The notes under the pieces were generated by a model, which had not been told where the DNA came from, made no database searches, and was given only the letters and a program-made list of their open reading frames with translations. Made by a program: the position numbers and the translations under genes. From Marsupella aquatica (taxonomy: Eukaryota; Marchantiophyta), in assembly GCA_973895155.1 (NCBI GenBank), contig OZ316891.1:1-64000 (forward strand): a stretch of 64,000 nucleotides of DNA, in the 5' to 3' direction. The stretch's first letter is position 1. Each line of letters begins with the position of its first letter. This document shows positions 44,443 to 55,193 of this stretch, piece after piece.

Positions 44443-45582
44443 ATGAGAAAGTCACAAAAAATGTTGTTTTTCACAACTTCTCAAAAAACTCGAAACTCAA
44501 CACCGCCGCGTAGCCCACAAAGCTAGGAGTCCAATACTGAAAACCGAAATCAAAATCGAAATTTGACGGAAAAGTTATTCAAATTTCGGTCGAGGTGGGT
44601 AAAACCTTGGGAAACTCCCCCGTTTTGACCACCTCAGGGAATAACCGAAATACCAAGTACAACCCGTTGTCGGAATTGCGATGTGATTGGTGCGCTGCAT
44701 TGCCAACTTCAATGGCTACGACCTCGCCGAAAAATAACCAAAAAAGTTACCGTTCGGCGGATGAAATCTTTGTCGGACGGTCAAAAAATAGCTCTCTGGT
44801 TTTTTGGAATATTCTATGACCCTTGTACAGGCCCTGTGGGAATTTTGGAAGAACAATCGAGGGGCTGACATGTGTCCTCGAACCCCCAAAACCCCCTACC
44901 ACCCTTCGTCGTCGAAATCTGGTCGCGCGCGCAGAAAATACACACGGCAGAATGTACCCCTCGACACCAAACGCAAGATATCTCACTCGGGTTTTGACTA
45001 AATCAAGATCCGATTTCAGATTTGGAAACTAGACTCCGAGGCGATGAAGATCGATATAAGAAGCACCCAAAACAAGGAAAGAACGAGGGAGAAAAAAATT
45101 GGTAAAGATGACAGATTTCTCTCAATTGCCATAGCCAATTTCGAATCAGTTTTTCAAAGAGAAAAAAATGGTACCTTGTCAACAACGAATGTTGATCAAT
45201 TGCACTTGGTGCCGTCACCAAGTCCAACAAGGTAATTGATTTTGCTTAGCCTTCCTCTTTGCATCAAAGAGCCAATCCCGGACTCAAAAACAATCGTCTT
45301 GCCTCAATCTCTCCGTTGAGTCAAAACACTTGACGCTTCTCCCTCCGAGTCGATTGCCAACTTTCTTCACAAAATCCAGAACGACGAAAACTTAGATCTC
45401 TCTGCACCACGAGCTCCGTTCAACGATTTCTTCACACCGTTAGAAAGCTCTTGCCCTGATCTATCCGTTGAGCCCATAAACTCCAAGTTCCATGCGATGG
45501 AACTCTGGAAAATCCACCAACACTCAACGCTGGAAAAACCGTCATGAAATCCCGTCACGAACACACGTCACCTCCCAAGCAT
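44443..45582 (-). other. Copia untranslated leader
   Basis: About 1.1 kb between the primer-binding site and the gag ATG. Plus- and minus-strand ORFs here are short and unsupported. It presumably holds the packaging signal; none was recognised. Confidence 0.6.
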
Positions 45583-45594
45583 GCTCTGATACCA
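45583..45594 (-). other. Copia primer-binding site
   Basis: On the sense strand it reads TGGTATCAGAGC, two bases inside the 5' LTR. This is complementary to the 3' end of plant initiator methionine tRNA, the usual Copia primer. Confidence 0.95.
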
Positions 45595-45596
45595 AT

Positions 45597-46071
45597 TGTT
45601 GAGCATAGACGATGATCGCAACGGCAAGCCCATGAACCATCCAACGCACAATAGTCGACACAAGAGATACGTGGTTCACCTCCTTGAGGCTACGTCCACG
45701 GGAACACACAAGAGAGCTTTACTGAACTCTAAGCCCGTCGGCTATACCGAGTCTCCACAGTGTAAGCTCTCCCTATCTCTCAAGTGGCTCCATAACAATG
45801 AGCCTTGGTTCTACCTCTCCAAGCACACATGCCTCTTATGATATAGTGTGCAACTTAGTTGTACCTAACCACATAGTTGTACCTAACCACATAGTTGTAC
45901 CTAATCACGTAGTTGTACCTAACCACATAGTTGTACCTAATCACGTAGTTGTACCTAACCACATAGTTGTACCTAATCACGTAGTTGTACCTAACCACGT
46001 AGTTGTACCAACCCACGTTGTTGTACCAACCACGTCATACCTAACCTAGACGTAAGAGTAAATACCCAACA
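45597..46071 (-). repeat. Copia 5' LTR (right on the plus strand)
   Basis: 475 bp, identical by eye to the other LTR except at one position. It should carry the element promoter, reading leftward. The internal 17-bp repeats lie at about 45858-46045. Confidence 0.97.
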
Positions 46072-46076
46072 TGCTT

Positions 46077-46590
46077 GAGGGTACTCTTATCAGTGAGGGT
46101 ACTCTTATCAGCGAGGGTACTCTTATCAGCGAGGGTACTCTTATCAATGGGTACGCTTATCAATAATGGTACTTTGATCAACGAGGGTACCCTTATCAAT
46201 GAGGATACTCTTATTTCCTGAGGGTACCCTTGCGTATGAGGGTACTCTTATCAATGAGGGTACTCTTATATCAGCAAGAGTACTCTTATCAATGGGTACG
46301 CTTATCAATAATGGTACTTTGATCAACGAGGGTACCCTTATCAATGAGGATACTCTTATTTCCTGAGGGTACCCTTGCGTATGAGGGTACTCTTATCAAT
46401 GAGGGTACTCTTATATCAACAAGAGTACTCTTATCAATGGGTACGCTTATCAACAATGGTACTTTGATAATGAGGGTACCCTTATTAGTGAGGGTATTCT
46501 TATCTCGTAAGGGTACCCTTGTGTTGGGCCTTGTGCACGAGGGTACTCTTATTAATGAGGGTACTTTTATTACTCATAGCAAGCAACAAA
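46077..46590 (+). repeat. GAGGGTACTCTTATC minisatellite in R copy 2
   Basis: Continuation of the array interrupted by the Copia element. A block of about 180 bp containing AATGGGTACGCTTATCAATA occurs twice (from about 46140 and from about 46290). Confidence 0.85.
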
Positions 46591-48537
46591 GCGGGCAGGG
46601 AACCCCATGAAGGCGCCCCGCGCCGGCAGAAGGACTCCGAACGTACTGAAAAGACCCTAAACCTCACGAGACCAACATTTTGGGTATTGCATGGACAAAT
46701 ACTGGCCAAAGTACATGCCTAAATTTACCTGCTCTGTTTTAGTTCCCTAAACCAGGGGTGATTTTTTTTATCAAATCCATACGTTGTATCCTAGTTTTTT
46801 TCACACATGATGTAAACCTACATCATGTGAAAGTGGGAGAGAAGAAAAATAGCAAAAACCAAAGCAAGCCAAAAAAATTCAGCTTTTTCCAGGAAGAAAA
46901 AAAAACTTCACCTCCAGGAGGGAAGGAAAAAAACTCCAACTTCAGGCGCTAGGGAAAAAATTAAACCTGAGGGAGGGCAGGGAAGGAAAAACAATTTGAG
47001 CTTCAAGAAAGGGAAACTTTAAGATTTTAGACAATAGGAAAACTTCAGGTAAGGTAAGAGTCAAATATTTTTTTGTAGTATTTGTAAATTAAAGTCGGGA
47101 GTTTTGAACGTATCTATTCTCTTCAGTGAATTTATTTTGGCTACCTTGTTCCCCAGAAAGGCAAGCATTACAGTGCGTCGCTTGAAGTGCAAAGAAGATA
47201 GGACTGTATTTTCTTTCCTGGGTATTGACCAATAGACACATTATTAAAATATGGGGTACCATTTATTCTAGTAAACAATTCTCTCATTACATTCAATATA
47301 AATGGACCCTAAACTCCCCCTACCCCATTCTGGTGTAGTCGTTTATTTTTACCGTCAACCCTAGATTTTTGGAACCTAGAAGCGACATGTGAGGCACACT
47401 TCACATAAATCAAAATTTATTTTTCCCCGGTCCCACATGACCTGCCAATTTTCCCTTGCATTGGACATTGGCATTTAGATAAAAAAACACTACTCAAATA
47501 GATGATTGTACAACATAACAAATGTGTTGTACGACACCTCATTTGTGGCCAAAAACTCATTTGTGGCCGAAGACTGTTTGTTACATTCCTACTTTACCTA
47601 ACCTGCATGATTACATCATGTCGTCGCGCACGTTTATAGTCTTTGTGTCCATGTATGTAAAACCCCACATTTTTACAGCCCAGCTTAGTACATTTCTTAA
47701 TATATTCATTCATACTTTAATTAATTATTGGATTACCCCGGCATTTGCTTCGTATCTATGCGTAGGATACCCCGGCATTTGCTTTGTATCTATGCGTAGG
47801 ATTACCCCAGCTTTTGTATCCATGGGTGTGGCCAATTTCCGAACATTAACCTTACTAGTACTTTATTAATTATAAGATTACCCCGGCTTGCGTTTCGTAT
47901 CCTTGTGTAGGATTACCCCAGATTTTGTATCCATGTGTATGGCACAAATCTTGAACATTAATTAATGTACATTTATTGATAGATAAGATTACCCCAACTT
48001 TCGTATCCGTGTGTATGGCACAATATCCTAAGATTAACCTGTCTAGTACATTGCTTCGTGATTGGATTACCCCGAGGTTCGGACGTATTCCTAACATTAA
48101 CCTTAGTTGTACATTACTCGATTATTAGATTACCCTAAATTGTACACGTATATGGCCCAATTTCCTAATATGAACCATAATACTGCATTACATGACCTCA
48201 ACTTTTGTATCTCTTATTGACAATGGCCGCTTATCATGTAAACAGAGTCAAGAGTGTGTGGTTTTCTCAAAATACCCAGCCTTGTTCTTTTTCTTTAAAC
48301 AGTGTTGTGTGGGTTTATCAGAATACTTGGCCTTGTTCCTTTACAGATGAACACCTATTAAGATTAAGAGTGTACCAAGGGTTAGCACGAGGTGCAATAC
48401 AATGCCCACAACAAGATAGATTAGGCAACCATACTACCCTGTTGTGCCTGTTTGTTCCCAAACAAACCTTCACCCCTAACCCCTACTAGAAGGTTGCCCA
48501 TTCAACCTCCTTACAGTAGCAGGCTGAACAGAAATCA

Positions 48538-49283
48538 ACATTGATTCTATATCAATCAACATCCGCCACAATGTTAATTCACTTTTTGAAGAGGGGAAAA
48601 AAAGTTCAGTTGAATTCAAAATGGTGAATTCTTGCTCAAGCCAAAAACGTCATCCATTACACAAAAGTTTCTATTCATGTAAGGAAATAGTTCTTCAATG
48701 TTGAACGAAGACTTCTCTGAGCAACATCACATCATGTGCTCAGCATGAAGAGTCCTGGTGATAAACTTGCTGCTGGTTTCTACTCCCCAAGGGATCCAAC
48801 GTTCAGCTCCCGTGCACCTGCAGTCAGAGGTAGGTTTTAATTGAACTCATGTATCCTCATCCGATCACTACAAGCAAGGGCAATGTCAAGGTAGCAACCA
48901 TTTCAGCTACATCTTAAATGGCCATATGTTGCATCACCTACAATCATCTATACAAAAGTTCAGCTTAGTTACGCTTCAATTTTGTGTACGAGGATGTGTA
49001 AAATCTGCCAATGAACTATAACAGTAATAAGAGCACCAGACTTTGAGCTGCTCACCATCTACAGGGGATATTTGTGGACCACATTATACCCAAAGCGCAA
49101 GTTTTTAGTGTTGCACCCACAAAACTCACCACCTACACCATGAATTGATGACAAATCCAATTAATTTCACCATACACACAAGAGAAGACAACAGTTCCAG
49201 CTTATTGTGGGAATACCACACATCCCGAGTGGTACTGAATATGCAATCAATGAGGTCACACTTTTGCATCCATCCACAGCAAT
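48538..49283. other. Intergenic region
   Basis: I see no gene, no tandem repeat and no similarity to other parts of the window. Confidence 0.45.
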
Positions 49284-50035
49284 TCACCTTGCAATCATGA
49301 AATGGCGAGACCGTACTCTGCCTGTCATTGTGCTTTTGGTAAATTTTGCCAAATGCACCTCAGCTTCCTCCTCTTTGACTGTTGTTTTCGGGTTCAACAG
49401 TTGTATCCCCTTCACCAGTTCATACAGGATGTTCACTCCAGTCCACCGTCTCATTGGAGGAGTCCAAAACAACAGCTGACTCTTGTTCCGGCTCAAGTTG
49501 GGGTTCTGGGAAAAGCTCAACTTCAAGGTTGGGTGCTATACCCTTGACCTCATGCCAAGTCACCTCCCATAAACTATACCCACTTATACTACTCCGTTGC
49601 ACAATGACTCCTTCTTTGTGCATGATAACAACTTGTTCTTATACTACTCCGTTGCACAAGGACTCCTTCTTTGTGCATGATAGCAACTTGTTCTTCAACA
49701 ACTCAGGAATGACATCTTCCAACTTTTCACTGCTTTTTCCCCTCAGTCGGGGCTGAATCTCCATATCCAATCGGCCCACCACAGCCAGCCATATTGCTCA
49801 AAAACTAGGCAGCTAGCCCAAAGAGTTTACTGTTCACTTGCAGCACAATCTTGGACAATAACCGGGAAATCAATTGCAAGGGCGCATCCATACCACGATA
49901 CTCTATGGGTAGATGTCTGACACCAACATCCAACACATCATGAAGCATGACAAACATAACCTGGTGAAAGAAAAGGCCACATATTGTTAGAGGAAGCTGG
50001 ACATTATATGTAGAGGAGGATATACACCGCTGCAA
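49284..50035 (-). pseudogene. Broken exons of an unrecognised gene
   Basis: A minus-strand segment starting after a good splice acceptor (TTTTCTTTCACCAG, about 49962) reads VMFVMLHDVLDVGVRHLPIE and runs to a stop at 49805. Further frames at 49420-49623 (SGYSLWEVTWHEVKGIAPNL) and 49284-49526 look coding but are in different frames. Between them a 55-bp sequence beginning AAGAACAAGTTG is duplicated in tandem (minus strand, about 49575-49690). Since 55 is not a multiple of three, this shifts the frame. I infer a decayed gene of unknown family. Confidence 0.35.
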
Positions 50036-52489
50036 TCACAATATGGTCAATTTCCGAACTTCCTTTCTCTCTTCTGCCCACATACTCGTGTCAGAACTTG
50101 TGCTATGCAAAGCCATATCTCACCCACTTGTTATGTGCCCATAGATGCATCCTTTTTTAGGCCCTGTGTGGTGCATACACTATCAGCATTCTCGTCACCT
50201 GCATCTCATATCCAATGGGAGTAAACCTTAGCCTACTTCAAATACAATTTTACAGAGTGACCCGCTAAAACATGTACGGCACATACGCACCTCTTTGCAC
50301 ACCACCAACTGGAGGTTTTGCAAATGCTTGGGCAACATGGTGGCAGAGGATTCATTAGCTCAGCTCAAGTGGCCTCCAATCACTCGTCATAACTGTAAGA
50401 GTCTCAAAGCCTGCCTCAAAAGCCTCTAGATGGCGAGCAATGTGCCTTAATTTGTGAATGCTCTATCGTCTCGGCCTTCCTACTGCCTGTTGCCTAGACA
50501 ACCTGAGTCGCTCCTCTTTCAGTACTTCCTGCAATATTGCGTTATCCTTTTTTCCGCTACTCAAACTTCCGTGTACGCATTCATCAATCAGTGTCCTCTT
50601 TCTCTATTGTACATGCCACAATGTCTCCTCAATAGTATTCCTCATTAGGAAATGTGTAACAAACACTTCTTTTGTCTGCCCTAGACGATGAGTTCTGTCC
50701 ACTGCTTGATCTTCTGCTGTTGGATTCCACCATATATCTGTAAAGAGTACATGATTGGCAGCCGTGATATTTAATCCCGTATTGGCAGCCTTTAATGACA
50801 GTAGGGCGACTTGTATCTGAATCAATCCAGTGTAGTGAAATGCTTAGTGAGTGACCGATGTACAATTTCTCAAAAACATGCACCAAAACAACCTGTATGG
50901 GGTGCTTTATGCATACCTGGCGAGATTCGGCAAAGTCTCTCAGATTTTGGTCACGCTTCTCCAAACTCATGCTCCCGTCCACCCTTGTGAACTGGATGTT
51001 TGCACTTTCAAGAGTTCCTTGTAACAAGTCAATTAAGCCGGTCCATTGAGAAAACACAATGGTCTTATCGTCACTTCCAGACTCTCGCAGCTCGTTCAAG
51101 TAAGACATGACACCATCAATTTTGGGTGATGGCCCAGAAGTACGAAAACCGAGAATTTCCAAGTCCTCCTCTGCCAATTCAGTGCCAGACGACGTACATA
51201 TATCACATACTCTGTACACCGTACTCCATGAAATTTGCTGCTTACAGTGTGGTGCTCCGCATATTATGTCCTCTTCCAGCGGATCAAAATAACAAGCTGA
51301 ACTGGAACAGTAATAGTGACCACAGATGGAAATCATGGGGTCATCAAAAAGCTCACCCTGCAAATATTACAAAAATGGACTTCAAAGTTAGTGTGCAATG
51401 TCAAATGTTTCACCAATCGCCACCGGTTGAACAACACTCCCACGGGGTACTGGATTTACAAATAGGATTTACTATGTGCAAAAAATCACCTGGCACTTGT
51501 TACAAGTCACCCCTTCTGGAGCATCCAACAACTTGTTTACCAATTCGCCTGAACGGACTCCATCGGGTTGGATCTTGGGAGTATTCACGCTATCTTCTTT
51601 TTCATTGTGAAAGATGTCACGTCGTAGGCTTCGGCCTTAACTCAGACTTCAGCTTAGACGGGCACATCCCTCGTAAATCTGAGGGTTCGGGCAGGAAGGG
51701 AAGCACGTAATGCACCTTATTCTCGTAAACTAGCGCTAAGTGCGCATACTGCTAAATACGGACACCTCCTAGGTATGGTTTGTGTTCCGCCGCCGGAACG
51801 TACCTTAGTCGATAGCAGGATCGACCCCGGCTTAAGGGCTTCTAAGCCTTCGTGCTGTCCGCCTTCGATCCGGATTCGATGATACAGGTCCTCAACCCGT
51901 GCTCGCAACCACTTACCCGCAGGCTGCACCCTGTGCACGTCTCGGGTAGTGCGTTCGGCCTGGCGCTGCCACCCATATACGAGAAACCCACACACATATG
52001 CGCACACATGCATACAATCTCGATTTACACGAAGGAAAATGATGGGAAAGGATTTTACTACAAAGGGAACATATGCGTACACTTAGTTGACACGACAGCC
52101 CTGGAATGCACAGGTTCAAGGCCGAGGGTGCACACTACAACGGAGCCCGGCTCCGCACTCGCCCGGCGAGCTTAGTCCTACCCCCTCCCCTTGGTACTCT
52201 GTCATTCCCAGAGGTCGGGACTCCCCGCATGTCCCGCGGATGTCCGACTCTGAAACTAAAAACCCCCCCTGCCTCTACCGAGGGGTGCTCTAAATACTAA
52301 GAGCCGAGGAACAGGGTGTCCTCCCGCCGAAGATTCGCTGACTAAGGTCCTAACTAAGCTGACAATCAGGCCAGAAAACGGCTGTGTCTTATTAGAAGAT
52401 CCTAATCTACGCAGGCTGGACAGCAGGGCAGCGCTGCTGTACCTAAGGCAGGTGCCTGTCCCAAGAGCCTGACTAAGCCAATCCTAATC

Positions 52490-55193
52490 CTAATCTATTC
52501 CTACTCTGCCGCTAATGCCTGGCACGCTTGCCAGAGCCGCCGAATGGGAACGGCCATCCCGCTGCCTTCGAAGCCTGTCATTGTCCGCTTTGAGGAGCTG
52601 GACCTGGTCCAGCAGAGATTTGTTCTCTCGCCTTGCCGCGTCCGTCTCCTCTGCTGCCTCCTGACATGCCTCCTCCAGCTGCTGGGCGTCGCTCGTCAGT
52701 TTACTCGCCAGCTGGTCCTGCTTCTCGGCCTCGGTTTGGAGCCGCGCCATCTCGGCCTGCAGCGTGGCTATCTCCGTCGCGTCCCGCTGGGCTCGCTCCT
52801 CGGCCTCCTCCAGGTCTTTCTGCCAGGTGATAGCTTGTTTCTTCAAACTGTCAATCTGGTTCCGGAGTCGTGTAATCTCGGCCTCGTTCCCAGCTTTGGC
52901 CTGTTCGGCTAGGGCGGTAAGAGCGTACGCCTTTGCTAACAACTCATCGGCGGCTGCAACCTTGGGTCGTAGTTGCAGAAGCTCAGCCTCTTGAGCCGCC
53001 ACTTCGTTCTTTAGGTACACGGACTCCACCCGGTACCGCTCTATCCTCTGAAGGGCCTCCGACTGGGCCCGACCTGCCTTTACGGCGGCAACCAACTCCT
53101 GATTGAAGAAACAGGCTACCTTCCGGGCCATGAACTCCCCGGTATCCCGGGAAATTTGATGAGAGAAATCTCCCAGAAGCCCGTTCAGAAACGTACCCTG
53201 TACGAAGAGTTCCGGGTGGTCCAAGTTGTGCCTGTCCGGATTTGGGCACGGGCAGACATCAACACGCGCAGGGGCCGGGGCAGTGACGTCCAGCCCTGGG
53301 GACATAACGTTGGAAGGGGCTGGAGTGTCCTCCTGCAACGATGTCCAGTTCTCTGGAATTGCCACCGGCGGGTCCTTGGGAGACCCGGGTTCGGGTAAGA
53401 CCTCTGCCGTACCAACTTCTGTACTTAGCCCGGCTAGTTGGGTTGCATCAACGGTTGCGACGACCGACCCCTCCGGCGCCTCCTCGGTTACGATTACAGC
53501 TATTTGTGGAGGTGGGGTGGGTGAAGCTGGCGTGTCCACTGGACTTCGGGCCTCGGGTTGGGGCCGTCTCTCCAATGCCGGAAAAACCCACCTAGCTGGG
53601 ACCAGCCTTGTAACGTTGATGCGGGGAAGGGTTCGTCGATCAAACCGGGCGTACCACTCAAGAATGATTTCGATATGGCTAGCGAAATACGCCTTCCCGC
53701 CAATGTACAGCGTCTTCCTTCGCCGCTCCATCTCTTCATGGAATTTCTTAGCGAAGTACGATGCCCATTTCCTAGGTCGATAGTTCTCGACCTGGATAAC
53801 CTGGGCGGCGTAGATCTCCCCCCGGGGTTCCATCATGTGGAGAGCGTACCCTAAACCCTAAACCCTAAACCCTAAATCCTCTGGAACTCCAGCCGCTCAG
53901 CTATCTCGGGCATGAGGCAGGTCCTCATCACGAACCCGTTGTCTACTGATCCCTCTGAGGGAAAACTTGAAGATTGGTACTTGGCCCCCTTGGCCCCGGG
54001 AGCCCGTGATTCGACTCGATGGTCACCTTCGGGTAACCCGAAGATCATCTTGAGCCGTTCTTCTGTGAGGGACATATTCCTTCCCCGCAGCCGAGTCTAT
54101 TGATGTACGTCGTCATAATTCTTGACGAATTCTGTCATGTCCTCCCCGTAGTACCTGCAAGTGTTCCAGGGGAGAGAGGTGAGGTGCTCAAATCCCTGAG
54201 TCTTCAGGTACACCGCATGCTTGGGATGGAGGATGTTGCTATGAACGTTTTCCCCCATGCGATGCATCGTCACCTTGGCTACGGCTACCGTGGCCAACGG
54301 TAACCCGGATGCAGTGGCGGATTCCTTCCTCTTCTTTCCCCGTGACTGACTCGGGGAAGGTGATACTTCCCCATCCTCCCGATCGGGCCTGGGGAGTGCC
54401 ACTGCGGTTGGTAACGGGCCCGGGGCGGCCACGGTCACTATGTTGTCTGCTGGGGCCGCTCTTGGGGTCAGAGGGGGGGTGGGGACGATATAGTGTCGGC
54501 CCCCCGAGCGCTTGTTCCTCTGGGCCGCCTGGTCAAGGGTGGGGTAGCCTCGTCGTCATCGCTAAGATCCACAGCGTTGATGACGGAGCGTACCTGTGCT
54601 GGCTGGGTGATAGGTGGTGGGGTTTGGCTAGGCTGCGGCTGAGGCTGAAGCTGAAGCTGAGGTTGAGGCTGAAGCTGAGGTTGCATGGGCACGGGTACGG
54701 GTACGGGCCCGGCTGAGTTGGTCATGTTGGTTGATGGCCGAGTTCCCATGAAGCTCTGCAGGTGCTGGTAGAAGTTCTCCGAAGCGAGTGCGGACGCCCT
54801 TGTCAAACGGTTGGTACTGGACTCGCCGTTAATGACAGCCCGAACCTGGGCAGGGATGTGGTCGAAGTGATGTCGCTGCAGGTCGATTGTACCCGGGATA
54901 TTGAAGACCTCGTCCGGAAGCCGAAGCAATGCTTCCCAGAACCCGATATATTTGTCTCCGTTGAAGAAGTACCCAGATACCTCAGCTGGTCGGTAAAGCT
55001 CGCTCTGAGACGGGTAGTCAAAGTTAAGGACGTAGTGGTGTCGTCTTGCTAGGCGGATGGCTCTCTCGTATTCGCGTTCGATCTCGTATCGGCGCGGGTT
55101 GGCGTGTTTCAATGAATCGGCCAAGTGCCTTCCGGTAGATAGGAACTGCGTCCAGAATCGAATGGCCCAGCTGGAGAGGATCGTGTGCGACAT
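52490..55193 (-). pseudogene. Gag-like/transposon-associated protein with proline-glutamine linker and coiled coil (decayed)
   Basis: One gene in pieces. 55193-54468 encodes 241 residues with a globular start and a PQ-rich linker made by a GGCTGAGGCTGAAGCTGA-type repeat. A run of seven G near 54471 shifts the frame into the next piece (to 54097), which ends in a TAG within a segment that continues in the same frame as TRLRGRNMSLTEERLKMIFG. This resembles the conserved core of plant transposon-associated domains. A telomeric tract (53849-53876) then interrupts the frame. The last piece, 53836-52490 (448 residues), has the ENYRPRKWASYFAKKFHEEM stretch, a proline-rich linker and a coiled coil (about 250-430). 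No enzyme motif is present. Confidence 0.65.
53849..53876 (-). repeat. Interstitial telomeric tract (TTTAGGG)x4 inside a coding remnant
   Basis: Four perfect CCCTAAA units on the plus strand, 12 bp upstream of the ATG at 53836 on the minus strand and directly after the LEFQR codons of the upstream piece. It introduces stops and a frame change between two coding pieces of the same gene. Confidence 0.9.

Larger units (their letters stand above)
39469..46071 (-). mobile_element. Full-length Ty1/Copia LTR retrotransposon (6603 bp)
   Basis: Two 475-bp LTRs (39469-39943 and 45597-46071), each bounded by TG...CA, flank gag and pol on the minus strand. A 5-bp target duplication (TGCTT) surrounds it. 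A primer-binding site complementary to initiator-Met tRNA and a polypurine tract lie at the expected places. By eye the LTRs differ at a single base (39751, A versus G), which indicates a very recent insertion. The domain order protease, integrase, reverse transcriptase, RNase H is the Copia order. A leader of about 1.15 kb separates the 5' LTR from gag. A single in-frame UGA separates gag from pol. Confidence 0.97.
37744..48537 (+). repeat. Repeat unit R, copy 2, interrupted by a Copia element
   Basis: Homologous to 2738-6873 across its whole length, with the Copia element 39469-46071 inserted in its GAGGGTACTCTTATC minisatellite. The minisatellite continues after the element (46077-46590), is longer than in copy 1, and contains an internal duplication of about 180 bp. 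The GATTACCCC repeat is at about 47725-48140. Confidence 0.85.

Noticed and set aside
40288-44513. Plus-strand ORFs across the Copia element (for example 40288-40557, 44325-44513)
   Set aside because: They are antisense shadows of gag and pol, which have clear domains on the minus strand.
52544-53854. Plus-strand ORFs opposite the coiled-coil gene of the GC-rich insertion
   Set aside because: They are shadows of the minus-strand frame, whose heptads and linker composition make biological sense. High G+C lengthens all frames.
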